Source: Rhyacophila brunnea (lineage: Eukaryota; Arthropoda; Insecta; Trichoptera; Rhyacophilidae). From it: 64,000 bases of DNA. The stretch lies in the NCBI GenBank assembly GCA_022495005.1, contig JAGYXB010000272.1, positions 310,001 to 374,000 on the forward strand. Reading direction: 5' to 3'. The notes beneath the pieces were generated by a model. The model had not been told where the DNA came from. It saw only the letters and a program-made list of their open reading frames with translations, and searched no databases. This document shows positions 44,024 through 55,079 of this stretch, piece after piece (position 1 is the first letter of the stretch; every line of letters begins with the position of its first letter). The translations under genes were made by a program, and so were the position numbers.

Positions 44024-44756
44024 CACTAGTACAGGGGTACCCAACCCAAATCGTTTGGTGGGCAAAAAATAATATTACTGAGCTTAGGTGGGCCATACAT
44101 AAAAAAAAAAACAAAGAACTTATTCAAAATATTTTATTACCTTAAAATTAATGTGTCACTTGTTTTGGAATATTGTTTGATATCTTTTTCATATTGACTG
44201 ATAATTTAGCCGACGCAGCAACTCCTGCGATTCGCAGCGTTATATAGTCCCAAATGCTCATGTAATGCACATCGCCAGTCGTTTTAATTTTGGATATTTA
44301 TCTTGGAGAATATATTTCTGATAAAAGTCGCGCTTATTCCCTTCGAAGATGCTTTAAATCTATGCTTAATTACAGTTCTATTAGCTCCATCTGTAAATTT
44401 AGAGGCGCTGATTCCACCTTCACGTTAAATGGAGTTAAGAATATTTTGAACATTTCCTCATACTTTTGCATAAATGCGAATCTAGTATCTAATTATTTAA
44501 TTAATTATGTGACTTCATTAGAATATTTAAAACAATCTTTACGGTCACTGCTAAGTACGGAGTGTGTGTAACTGGCACAAGCTTAAAAACAGATACTAGC
44601 ACGAAGCACAACAAGAAAGTTCTAATTTCATAAAATACATTATAAATGTGGTAAATTTACGAGATTTTTTTTTATTGTATGAATACCAAAATTCAAAATT
44701 TTTAAAGCTGAAAGCTTTAATTGGACCTTGCAGCGCGGGCCATGCCTGCACTAGTA
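44024..44756 (-). mobile_element. hAT element, 717 bp, perfect 8-bp TSD
   Basis: CACTAGTA at 44024-44031 and 44749-44756 brackets the element. Left terminus CAGGGGTACCCAACCC; right terminus in reverse complement CAGGCATGGCCCGCGCTGC: both CAGG-type and GC-rich, loosely alike. GGTGGGCCATACA follows the left end, as in many hAT 3' ends. The broken transposase lies in the minus strand. Deleted relative to an autonomous copy. Confidence 0.88.
44150..44571 (-). pseudogene. hAT transposase, C-terminal remnant
   Basis: From 44471 the minus strand reads MQKYEEMFKIFLTPFNVKVE and SAPLNLQMELIEL, then a stop at 44370-44372. This is the PF.V.....P..LQMELIELQ region of hAT proteins of the GTF2I-repeat/ZBED5-like branch. 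After a frameshift come FYQKYILQDKYPKLKRLAMC and AFGTI-stop-RCES, the hAT F....YP.L...A......FGT..CE segment. Several stops and shifts; catalytic region absent. Order and spacing are right for the last third of the protein. Confidence 0.82.
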
Positions 44757-45049
44757 CATTAAATACTGGCCGTTTATTTGGGGGCTTTCCCGGTGAAGTC
44801 ATAATCTATTTATGTGATTTTCTCAAAGTTGGATGTTTGATTGTTTCACTTCTACTACTACTATGACTGTTTTACTATAAATACTACGGGTTTAGTAGTA
44901 TTAAAAATAATTTATATGTTTGTACGAGTACTTTTGATGACGGTTGTGACTTGTCGCACCCACGAGTGAATATCGTTTACGTGTGGTCTTAGTGTAGAAA
45001 TGACTTCATTTATCGCTTGTCAATTTATGGCTACGGCCGTATATTGTAG
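44757..45049. other. Spacer, nothing recognised
   Basis: No supported feature. Confidence 0.5.
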
Positions 45050-45640
45050 CTTAGCCACTGGGAAATGCCAATATAAATGGCATATTTCAAAAAAATACTA
45101 CCTTATTCTTAGGTCAATAATTATTATAAAGCAAACATTATTCGTAGAATGTATGTTACATTTGAATGGTCAAAGTCATAGATTATAATCAGTATCTTTA
45201 AATGTGTAAATCTTGCCCATTTTTTGAATAATAAAATGCCTAATTCTTGTCTAATTTGGGAACACAGAGATTATCAATATAATTTTTTATTGTAAATATT
45301 TCACTATAATAATGTCAACATAAATTTTACTAATGGTTTTATAAATGCTTTTAAAAATTAATAAATATAAAAAATCTTAACACCACTTCACATAGACGTA
45401 ATGAAATATGACTATATTCTCAAACATTAGAGCGAGAGGTTTAAAAGAATACTATTTTATGTAATAAAAATACTGTATGCAGTCATCAAATATTTAAAAT
45501 AAATATAAAGGATAGAAAGGCTTTAAAATTGTGTAAATAGATTATCTACAACGTTTAAGGAATGTCCAGGATCATGCTTTGAAAATAGCATAAAAGCTCC
45601 ATTTTGACGTACGCTGAGCATGTGGGCCGTTAATGAAAAA
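45050..45640 (+). repeat. Repeat D copy 2
   Basis: Collinear with 19240-19860 and in the same orientation, from GGGAAATGCCAATATAAATG to AAGGAATGTCCAGGATCATG, with small indels (for example loss of a TTCTAAAAGTTTTAG stretch). Non-coding. Confidence 0.75.
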
Positions 45641-47979
45641 ATACCAACAATCTACATTTACATATAATATAAACGATTTTTAAAGGATACATATATTTTT
45701 AAACTGATTTTCCGTAAATCGTGTTTGGCAATATAAAGTTACTCTTAACATAACAACTTTTAAGTTTTAAAAGATTTTTGGCTTAAGAGAATATTGGAAA
45801 AGTACTAAAACATCTGTGACGATTTGACATGTATTTGGAAAAGCTACGTATATTATAATAAAATTTAATAGACTAAATAGGCGTAGAAGAATATCACTTA
45901 TAAGATATTTAAAAAATGTGTGAGTTTTTTTAAATTATGCTTGGAGAAGTCATAAAATATTCCAATATAGCAGAAAAAACGAGCGAATCGATATAAAAAT
46001 GTTTATACTGGAAATTACAGCTTGTTTTGTTTCAATACAGTTGCTACGTTTTGATTTAGCTAAATATTTTCATAAAAGTAATGGTATTTTATATAATAGC
46101 ATTTTAAAAAGTTGACAGGTGACAATTTCGATGCAGGTTGCACATCGGCATGACAAGCTTTTTAACATGTCATCGCTTAACTTTGCATATAAAAAGGCAA
46201 TTAAAACAGAGTGGTATTGATTCAAAATCCACTATCTGTAATCCATTGAAAAATCATTGGGCGAACGATTTTTGTGCCCAGTAGGTACTCAGAATGGCAA
46301 TAATCGCCATTTAGATAATTGTCAATCTGACAAATGGCATTCGCAAAAAATAATGTCGAATGGAAAGCACTTAATTTGTGGTTTAATTTGTTTGCGGAAA
46401 TTCATTTGACATTTTCGACAATTATATGTTTCAATAATAATGTTTTTGATGCAAATTAAATGACGTTAAGCTGATTTTAAGCTGCTTTTAATATTAGGTA
46501 TTATGACAAATTAAAATTGTTGATTTATTTTCATTTTAACGTCGGTTCCATTGCAAAATATGCGTTTTTGACACTTTGTATAATTAAAACCGCAAAAATC
46601 GCCGTTACACACATGCAAAATGACACAATTTACAAAAGTTGCATATTGGTTGAAATTATGAAAACCTTTTTTGAATTGATTCAAGCGCCATACATTTTGT
46701 AAACACTGTTTTTATGCTCCCTTGAAAACTTGAGATTTTGTAGATATACAATTTTGCAATGGAAAAGACGATAATCTCAGTTGCTGAATGAAAGAGTTCT
46801 TTTTGATTTGTAAATTACTCTTATCTGTCCTGAGTATCTCGTTGCAACGTATATCCGCCATCTTTGATCAGCTCGTTGATCTCCCCTTTTAGATATTTTA
46901 AAATCTTTTGGGTAGGTACTAGGTATTAAATGTCAAGATTTATTTGTTCTTCAAGTACCTGTAATATGAATATATTCCATTTTCTTTTGAATTTCAGGTT
47001 TATGTTTCACATATAAACAGAAATAACATATTGAGTAAGTAAATATTTTATCATATTATAAATACTTTCGACCCAAGGCACTCGATGGAATTTGAATTTA
47101 AATCCATTAGAATTTTAATATTTTATCCTTTAAAGATATTAGTACTTAAATCACTTTTGAATATTGTATTCATACATCCGTACGTATTCTAAAATAGTTT
47201 GATTTTTTTGATTAATTTCGTTAGCAAGTTCTTCACGTATTTTTATGCATTTGCTGAGTAGTGCAGATATTTTAATAAAAGTATGTATATAATAATAATT
47301 ATCTTGTTAGTGCATAAAAGTCATAAACGTCTTCACCGCCATTCAACTTTACGCCTTTTTGCCAAGGCATATTATATATATATATATATATATATTGGCA
47401 AGTCAGTGTTAAAGACGTTCAAGTGCACTTTAAATTTATTGAGTACAGTATTATAAAATAATCCACATAATATTATATTAAATCCACAATCACACAATCT
47501 ACTGCTTACAAGAGCAATTACCAATGGTGCTATAATTCAATTCAATCCTTGGCCTTCCTCCAGCGGGCGCGACACTATATGGTCACTCTACAGTCATTGA
47601 AGTTGAGAAAGGCTTTCACACTACTCTTTATTAATTGATTTTAAGAGCACATCCTTGGTCGCCTGACTGGTCTCTTCTCTGTTAGAACCACTTTTTGATA
47701 CTCATGACATGAGGGAAAGTTTTATGCAGGTTTCTATGCATAATCATACGTCATATCACATGCCAAATAAGTAGGTACCTACTATAATTTTTAATCATGT
47801 AGCAATAAAAACATAATAATCGACGTATCTAAACAAAAATGTTGTTAAGAAGAAAATATGTTATTAAGTCTCTCAAGTCTGAAGTCTAAAAAATGCGTCA
47901 GTAAGAATTATTCCATGATGAAGACGTTACCGCTATTTCTGGCAAAAATTCTTTCAATTTTCTTTTAACATAGTTATAT
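45641..47979. other. Long AT-rich spacer with a (TA)n tract
   Basis: A (TA)n microsatellite (about 47371-47395) is framed by TTTTTGCCAA and TTGGCAAG, giving a hairpin. 47540-47700 is GC-richer, without recognised content. No gene, RNA or transposon supported in 2.3 kb. Confidence 0.5.
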
Positions 47980-48409
47980 TAAATAATCATGGCCCTCACA
48001 TCCTGAAGCGGGCTAGGATCTAGCTAGATCGGGCTAGAAGGCTAGGATCTTTGAAGGCCCCCCCACCTATCGCTTAAGATAAAGGCAGCGTGACGCTCTA
48101 CAGTAGCGTTTTCCAAATGGTGTCCGCGGTAAAATTAATGTGTACCTATATTTAGTGTTTTTTGTATATTTGAATTCATCTATTTGAATTACGGAGTTGT
48201 CGAGTATCGATACACAATCAAACATTGTATCGTACAACCACATAATTTTAAATAATACTAATATTGAAGATTTTTTACTATTCGAGAGAATATTTGATGT
48301 CTGTTTAAATCACTTATCCGGTCGATTCTCCACGCCGGGACCTTCCTGAGCCCGGGCCCCCAGGCTAGAGCCCTGTCAGCCCCCCATTTGTGGGGGCCAT
48401 GTCAATAAT
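47980..48409 (-). mobile_element. Repeat C copy 3, TIR element with 8-bp TSD
   Basis: The element spans 47988-48401, inverted relative to copy 2. Its ends CATGGCCCTCACATCC and, in reverse complement, CATGGCCCCCACAAATG match over the first 13 bases with one change. TAAATAAT before and TCAATAAT after form an 8-bp duplication with one mismatch. A local GCTAGGATCTAGCTAGATCG duplication lies near the left end, absent from copy 2. Confidence 0.82.
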
Positions 48410-49515
48410 ACATATGTACGTCTGCTTAATGCAATAATTATAACCTAGATTATCTAAATTAACAATAACCATCTGGTTGGCACTATGAAAATTAGTTTAA
48501 TATGATTATACTTAATAGCAATGAATGATTTAAAAAAAGACCTAGGTAGATTACTTTCATCTCAATTATTCCGGACAATGAAAGCTCAAACCTATTTAAA
48601 TCGTTTGAACACTGACAGAAAACTGCCGCATGAAGCGAAACCTCCATTTATTTTATTATTCTCTTAAACTCGTTAAATGTATTTTGACAGTTTAATGATG
48701 GTATATCCATATAACGTCGCACCTTACTGTATGGTTGAAAACCTTAATTGAGTTATCATATTAATTATGAATAGCTCTCTCTATTCCCCGTTTTTTTCTC
48801 TATCTCACTCACTCTCAATCAGTATACCCATAAAATTGAATAAACCAATACTGAATCAACAAAAAGAAAATAAGTACTTATGTACCTAAACGTTTTGTGT
48901 ATTCATATTATTAATTCAATAGGTAGGATTGTTTACATGCGACCCCTAGATTGGTCATTCTTTCCAACAAAGACGGCAACTAGTAAGTGTTAAAGGTGGA
49001 AAGTTTTATTTCCTTTTATGTGTGAATAAAGCAAAAAGAGTGGTCCTTTCAACAACCCCAAAGTGTCCCCGGAATGTGTATATTGCCACTGCCCCGAGCA
49101 CCATGGATTTTGGTTCATAGTAAAGCTACGCAGGAAGGGAATCGATAACGATTTTAGTTTATTATATTGGTAATATGTCATAATATGAATGTGACGTAGG
49201 CGAATTATAAAAATACAAATTATTCCATGTGCGATCTGGTAATAATTAAATGGTGACGCTTTTTGCAGTAGACTGTAATTTGAAGGTGATGGTTGATTAA
49301 GGATTTGGAGGGGGGGGGGGGTTACACAGGATTCCAGACACTAACCTTTTTTTTGTTGAGAGGGCTGGCGCGAGCTGGAGCCGGTTCGGTGTTCACGCAC
49401 TCATGCACATTCGGTATTGCAATCCCTAAATATCACCTGGTCTCGAAATAATCAATTGGCATGGTGTTTGTTTTACATTATAGTTTATATTATAGGTCAC
49501 ATTTATTAATGAACA
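48410..49515. other. Spacer with a poly-G tract
   Basis: A G-run of about 13 at 49308-49320. CTCTCT-rich patch near 48775-48825. No other feature. Confidence 0.5.
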
Positions 49516-50594
49516 TTAAGGCTTCGGCCACATAGCAGGTGCTTCGCTAGTCCTGAGCTAGATGCTATGCTTGTCTACTAAAAACACTACTGCCACATTG
49601 CACGCTACGTGCTTATGTACAAATTCATTTGACATTTGGGAGCGCTCAAGTTAACAATTATGTCACTCTCAAAACTAACCAGAAAGCTACTTCTCACAGA
49701 GAATTTAAGTTTAAAATTCCGAAAGTCTCAAATTCGAACTCGTTGGATGCATTCATCCAGCGCCATCTTTAGATTAATAAAGCCTGAGCATAACTTTTTG
49801 CACAAGCAACGAGTGGTCCACTGTTCAGCTGTCAAAATCAGATCCCAGATTGCTTGACATATTGATTCGCCCTTTCTCGTTTCAAATTGAATTATACGAA
49901 ATTCTCAAATCAAACATATTAACTTAATATATAACTATATTATCAGTGTTATTTATAAATAATATACATTCCTGTTATTCATCAACTGCTAAAGTCAGAC
50001 TAGTCCTTCACACAAAAACCGGTGATAATATCGATTTCCAAAAAATATGTAGCATTGATCTATGCATTACATTTGTAGAAAGTGTGTTAATGCTAGTGTA
50101 TTATTTATCATGTAAATCATCTATTCAAATCAAACCATCCCCTGTGTGAACACGACAGACGCGTCAGTATGAGCACACTATAGAACAATGAAAGGCAATT
50201 ACAGGTCATCCGTAGACAACAACGGGAAGGGCGGAAAAAGTAGGACCAATCGTTGTGAATGTATCGGCTTTCTACTTCAGTTGGCAATGATTCATCCCAT
50301 ACGTCATTATTAATAACCTCAAAATATACGGTGTTTGACGTTTATCATACTAAAGAAACATCCGCCATCTTGCAAAATCCATAGACAATGGCAAAATCAC
50401 TAGGTGACACAATAAAAATAACCATCACGTTTGTTCGCCGGGAGACTCACGAGGTGGCTCATAATCACGTAGGGAGCCGCGAAGCGTGCAGTGTGGCCAT
50501 TGGTATTGAATAGTGTGCGTTCGTTCACTCGGATATATTGTCACCTATCACGTAGCCACCAAGCAAGGCACCTGCCTATGTGGCCGAAACCTAA
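49516..50594. mobile_element. TIR element, ~1.08 kb
   Basis: Left end TTAAGGCTTCGGCCACATAG then CAGGTGCTTCGC; right end in reverse complement TTAGGTTTCGGCCACATAGG then CAGGTGCCTTGC. The terminal repeats are about 30 bp. A TTAA at the left and TAA at the right could be a decayed TTAA target (Kolobok- or piggyBac-like), but this is not secure. Interior open frames of 73, 67 and 69 codons have no recognised domain. Confidence 0.7.
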
Positions 50595-51369
50595 GAGAAA
50601 TTTCTCAGATAGCGACTGGAAAAAAACTCAAGCAACTTTGCTGGTTGCAATAACTTTTCATTATTATATTTTAAATTTTTGTAATCAAAATGTAACTTAA
50701 TAATAAAAAAAAACTTAATAAACCAATATTTTACGATCGGGAAGAATTTTGAACGTTTCTTGCTACAACATTAAAAATCAAAGTTACTGTTTTGGTCACG
50801 TAAGTCCACTTTTCTGCCTGTACGGCGATGATGACTTGAGGTGCAGAACCAAAGATCGCGATGGTGCTAATATACACGTCGGCATATTATTCCACTTCTG
50901 ATGCATGTATTTTTATATACGCAGTTAGATCGATATTCAATAAAAATCACTTCGGTTTACTTTGTACGTATTTGGAGAAATCAGGCATCACGGCCCGGTA
51001 GCTGGGGAGAGGAGTTGGCACTCTCTCTCTTCGAGGCGCACTTTGGATAAAACTTTATGTCCCCCTCCCTCTCCACAACGTTCATTCTCCTCGCCGTAGT
51101 TTAACTAGTGTCGTAAGTCAAAAGGTGCTTTTAACTTACTTATTGGATCAACTTATTGTTGTGTATCGTGAGTGGAAAACTGTTATGTCAGACTACAAAA
51201 ATATTAAAAAAATAATTTCTTTATTTTTAATGCCGTTTTCTGTCGAACAAATTACAGTACATTTCTCTTTCCTGAGTCAGTCCTATTGGGTCACCAACGC
51301 TTTGGATATTGGGACAATTACGGAATATTTATACAGGAAAATATAGAAGGGAATAGAAGCGTAGACTAG
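50595..51369. other. Spacer, nothing recognised
   Basis: CT-rich patch 51020-51110 without identity. No gene supported. Confidence 0.5.
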
Positions 51370-51480
51370 GAAATTTTATTTAAATTAAAGTATATTCATT
51401 TACATAAATTGCAAATTCAAGACGTTCACAAAATGTTAAATGTAAAAAACAAAGGCATACAATATTAACAAACGAAGACA
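51370..51480 (-). mobile_element. LINE-J 3' end fragment, reverse
   Basis: AATTGCAAATTCAAGACGTT, CACAAAATGTTAAATG: the reverse complement of the LINE-J 3' end seen at 32165-32276 and 55960-56045. No coding part. Confidence 0.55.
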
Positions 51481-51750
51481 AAGAATCAGTATTAGATAAA
51501 GTTTTTTTTTGGTGGCTCAAAGTGGAAGTGTTTTGTTCTCTTGCGTCTTTTAAATTAAGTTATTATTAAATTTACCACTCATTGTAACTGGATGACTGTA
51601 TTTTATATTATTTTTCTTATACTGCATCTTCTCTTCAAATATACTTTTAAATGTTTTTTTAGTATGAACATACATAACTTTGAAAATACCTACCTCCGAA
51701 AAAACAGAAAAAATCTTTCTGAAAAAAGCAAGGTAAAGGGCCCAGAGTAC

Positions 51751-52040
51751 AGGGGCTGATCACCAATGGTAACTCAATTTGGAAGACACTTCGGTGAGTA
51801 TTGAGAGCCATTAGTTGAAATTTGCCGCAATTAAGTATGGCTCATTAATTGAGTTAGTATTTACTTGGTAGAATTCCATTTTATTTTCATTTCTTTTAAG
51901 TATGGCTCTTTTGGCATGGTGGTATATGTGGGTGGGTGCGGTGCCCGAGAGTTGCAGGTTCGATTCCTGCGGGGTGGCTTGATTTTTTCAGAAGGATTTT
52001 TTCTATTGGTTGTAATGTGTTTTCTCGGAGGTGTTTTCAG
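51751..52040 (+). mobile_element. tRNA-derived SINE, copy 2, with 65-bp extra segment
   Basis: A-box-like TGGCATGGTGG (51912-51922) and B box GGTTCGATTCC (51957-51967) are spaced as in a tRNA, followed by TGCGGGGTGG. Shared with copy 1: GAGCCATTAGTTGAAATTTG upstream and GATTTTTTCTATTGGTTGTA, GTTTTCTC.GAGGTGTTTT downstream. AAGTATGGCTC occurs at 51833-51843 and 51898-51908, so about 65 bp absent from copy 1 lies between direct 11-bp repeats: an insertion with target duplication or a local duplication. Confidence 0.68.
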
Positions 52041-52319
52041 AGTTATGTAAGTATGTTCAATACTTATAATGTTACATTCTTAAATCTTGTGAATTATTCG
52101 TTGAATAAAAAAATAGTTCATTTTTTTAGTAAGTTTTTTTTCGTTTTTAATAGCTCTCTCTCTAATGTATCATTCATAACTTTACCATATTTATCATTTG
52201 ATTTAATTATACTTTCTGTATCAGCATATTATTGGGACCATCAGATATTCTTTTATATTATATCTCACACTGTACCTACTTACTTATTATATGATTTATT
52301 ATGTCGGTAAACCTAAATA

Positions 52320-52740
52320 AAATTTAAAAATATAGGCATTTTAAAAACAAAATAAACACTACACAGAAACATTATAAAGGACATAGAAGTGTGCCGAATG
52401 AGCTAAATATACCCCAATTTAAGAATTTATAAAACAACATCCACCTGAATTCATCCTCACGCAGGTAGAATACTATCAATATCTAAAGCTATTTGGTCGA
52501 ATATAATTAGTGTCTGACCAATTGACATAACTAATGGCAGATTGTTTATGTGTGTTGGGAAAACAAACAACTACTGTTCCAAATTTCTAAGTTAGTTATC
52601 AGGTACACACGTCAACCCTACCAATGATAGTAGAGTTTGCATTTAAACCTTATATAAGTCAAAAAATTACATAGCGACAATATATAGACCTTTTCTGAAT
52701 ATTAGATTAGAGTGTAGGTATAAGTAGACCAAAGAGAATT
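52320..52740 (-). mobile_element. LINE-J fragment, reverse
   Basis: Aligns by eye with 42770-43230: AATTTAAGAATTTATAAAAC-type, CCTCACGCAGGTAGAATA, TTTGGTCGAATATAATTAGT, GTTAGTTATCAGGTACACAC. Covers only the last ~100 codons and part of the untranslated end. More decayed than the other copies. Confidence 0.7.
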
Positions 52741-52835
52741 TTAGTTTTTGGCTACACACTTGCTGTAAGTGGCTCAATATTCAAGGTGTTGGCAATGTGA
52801 TATGACTGGCTGATGATATGGCTTTGATATATTTG

Positions 52836-54502
52836 ATCTATAGCAGTGATTCTCAACATCTTTTTTTAGGCAGAGGCCTTGACACAATTTAAAATTTTGA
52901 AAAACGCATATCTGACTAATGCGTATTTACGCCAAAAAGGGTAATGTAAAAAATATAGTCTTGGAGTGTATAATGAGCATTGATATACTACTAGATGAGG
53001 AGTTCCCATACAAGTGTCATTTTAAAAATGTACCACAAAAGAAGATACTACGAATATCGTCTAATAATATTTCCTTGTAGGTATAATGCGTTAATACCGT
53101 TAACATGGATTTCCGAATTTCACCCGTATTGCCCTGACTGTAAAATTGCGTTCTTGGAATAGTGACCCAAAGCTTGCAAGCTACCACAAATTCATGTCTG
53201 AGCGGACAGAGCAAGTCGTCATGCGCTGACTATAAGTTAGAGTAAGATGCAAGCTAAATCGGGCTTACTCATAATTATTGCCAGGTCGTTTTCGAGACAA
53301 ATATTAAGTGAGCTTATATCGAGTTAAGTCCGCTGATATTAAAACAGTAAGTTTTAACACTGGCCGAGTCGCTGAAAATCGGGCGTCATTTTAAGGAGCA
53401 TATAATTCATCCAGTAGTATATCAATAATAATGACACACAGGCAAAGGGCCATTGTTAAGCAGAATCAAAATATCGCCCCTTCTTATCTTAATCTTATAT
53501 TTAACGTTAAATCCTTACATATAATACTTTATATATGCGAAAAAATCTTAAAAATTCTGATATTCATATCTACAAAAAGCTGTGATGTTTAAATACCACA
53601 GGCGCAAAAATATGCATCTTTGCGTGAAACTTTAACTGAAATTCTGAACAAAATTTATTCACAACTCGATGCCTCATTGTTATTAATCCATTCTTTGATT
53701 CCTTGTTGCTACAAAAATTACGTAATTAATTAAGTGAAAACTTCTTAATTATATAATACAAAGTATTAAATTATAAACAAAACCGATTTAATCTGACCAA
53801 TACTAAATTAATATATTAATTATTGTGGAATAAATACGACGGTAAATCAAAAAACAATACAACTATGTAGTTCTATTAAAAGTAAAGATTAAATAATTAC
53901 AAGATTTTTATATACTTTTTTATATACCACGTTTTTAAATTTTCTGTTGAATCAATAAAGTTGACAAAACTATGTATTAATAAATACTTTTTTTGTACTT
54001 GATATAAATACTGAATAAATATAGAATACTGAAATGTCATTTTGACATTTCATATTGATTTCCATAGTAACGCACATATTTATTAATACTTTAGTTGCTA
54101 GGACCCCCTTAGCAACCAATAATAGTGTTTTACTTTTTACGATTTTTTTTACAAAATAACTTTCCATACAAAAGAGAATTAACTGAAAATGAATTCAATT
54201 CTGCTTAAAGATGGCTAAAAGTATTAAAAGAATGCATTGTCGTCGTGTTCTGATATATTCTAAAAGTTTCAAATGTCTAGCTAGTCGGGAAGTTAGTTAA
54301 AATTTTTCAATTATCCATTACAAATCTTGGTCAAACAAGAAAAAATTTGTACTGGACAAACAAGAATACGAGCATATGAAACGTGGTAAAAATGAAATTA
54401 TTAAAAATATTTGTTGTATAATATAATATCACCATAAATTTACTTATTTGCAAGCGTCTGAGAATTTTCGTAGAACCTCGGTTAAGAATTTCTGATCTAT
54501 AG
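52836..54502. mobile_element. hAT-type element, 1651 bp, perfect 8-bp TSD, hosting MITE-A
   Basis: ATCTATAG at 52836-52843 and 54495-54502. Left terminus CAGTGATTCTCAACATCTTT, right terminus in reverse complement CAGAAATTCTTAACCGAGGT: both follow the CAG..ATTCT.AAC pattern widespread among hAT ends. MITE-A copy 7 occupies about 490 bp inside, so the hAT insertion was about 1.16 kb. No transposase motif was recognised in the remainder. A 65-codon minus-strand frame (53017-53214) is unassigned. Confidence 0.82.
53896..54388 (+). mobile_element. MITE-A copy 7, nested in the hAT element
   Basis: Lead-in AATTACAAGATTTTTATA, core start TACCACGTTTTTAAAT at 53925, right end GAAACGTGGTA at 54388. All family blocks are present, including both GGACAAAC/GGTCAAAC tracts, so this is one of the most complete copies. 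The minus-strand 65-codon frame (53970-54167) parallels that in copy 4. Confidence 0.88.
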
Positions 54503-55079
54503 TTTTATTGGTAGGTGTATATATTATAAATAGTGGCTGTGTTGATGAATTTTGCTTATTACAATATAAACAGTACAAAGCAGAGCCAGTGATCAATGGC
54601 CAATACCACATCGCGGTTGGTGGGATTAGGACGTGGTTGATTATTGGATTAGTTTCTGATTCCCGTTGCGCTCTAACTCAATTCATTTATTGTATATTAT
54701 ATATTATCATTTTTTTATAGAGCGCGTTATACACGTAAAGAATGTACATAATGTATTAAAAATGTAGAATGAGCAATATTACGATAAATATTATATATTT
54801 CTTCTCGACATAATAAATAAAGTTTGTTAAGTAATACAATACGATATTTAAACGGTCCTTGCAATAGCAGGAATTTTATCATTCGAAACAAACATGAAAC
54901 ACGTTTTTAGAAGGAAATGAAAGAAAATGCCGATTGATTATAATATATGCCAACGCAATTCATAAGACGAAGAAGAATCAGATCAGTTTAGAGAGACCTT
55001 CACTTAGCAGTGTATTAATCTAGGCTGATGGAGATAATGATAACATAAATATGTATATTATGTTACAAATTTTGGTAAA
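54503..55079. other. Spacer with a decayed LINE tail
   Basis: 54990-55045 (AGAGAGACCTTCACTTAGCA, GTCTAGGCTGATGG-like) resembles the GATGATG-tailed LINE 3' end. The 70-codon frame at 54508-54720 has no recognised content. Confidence 0.45.
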
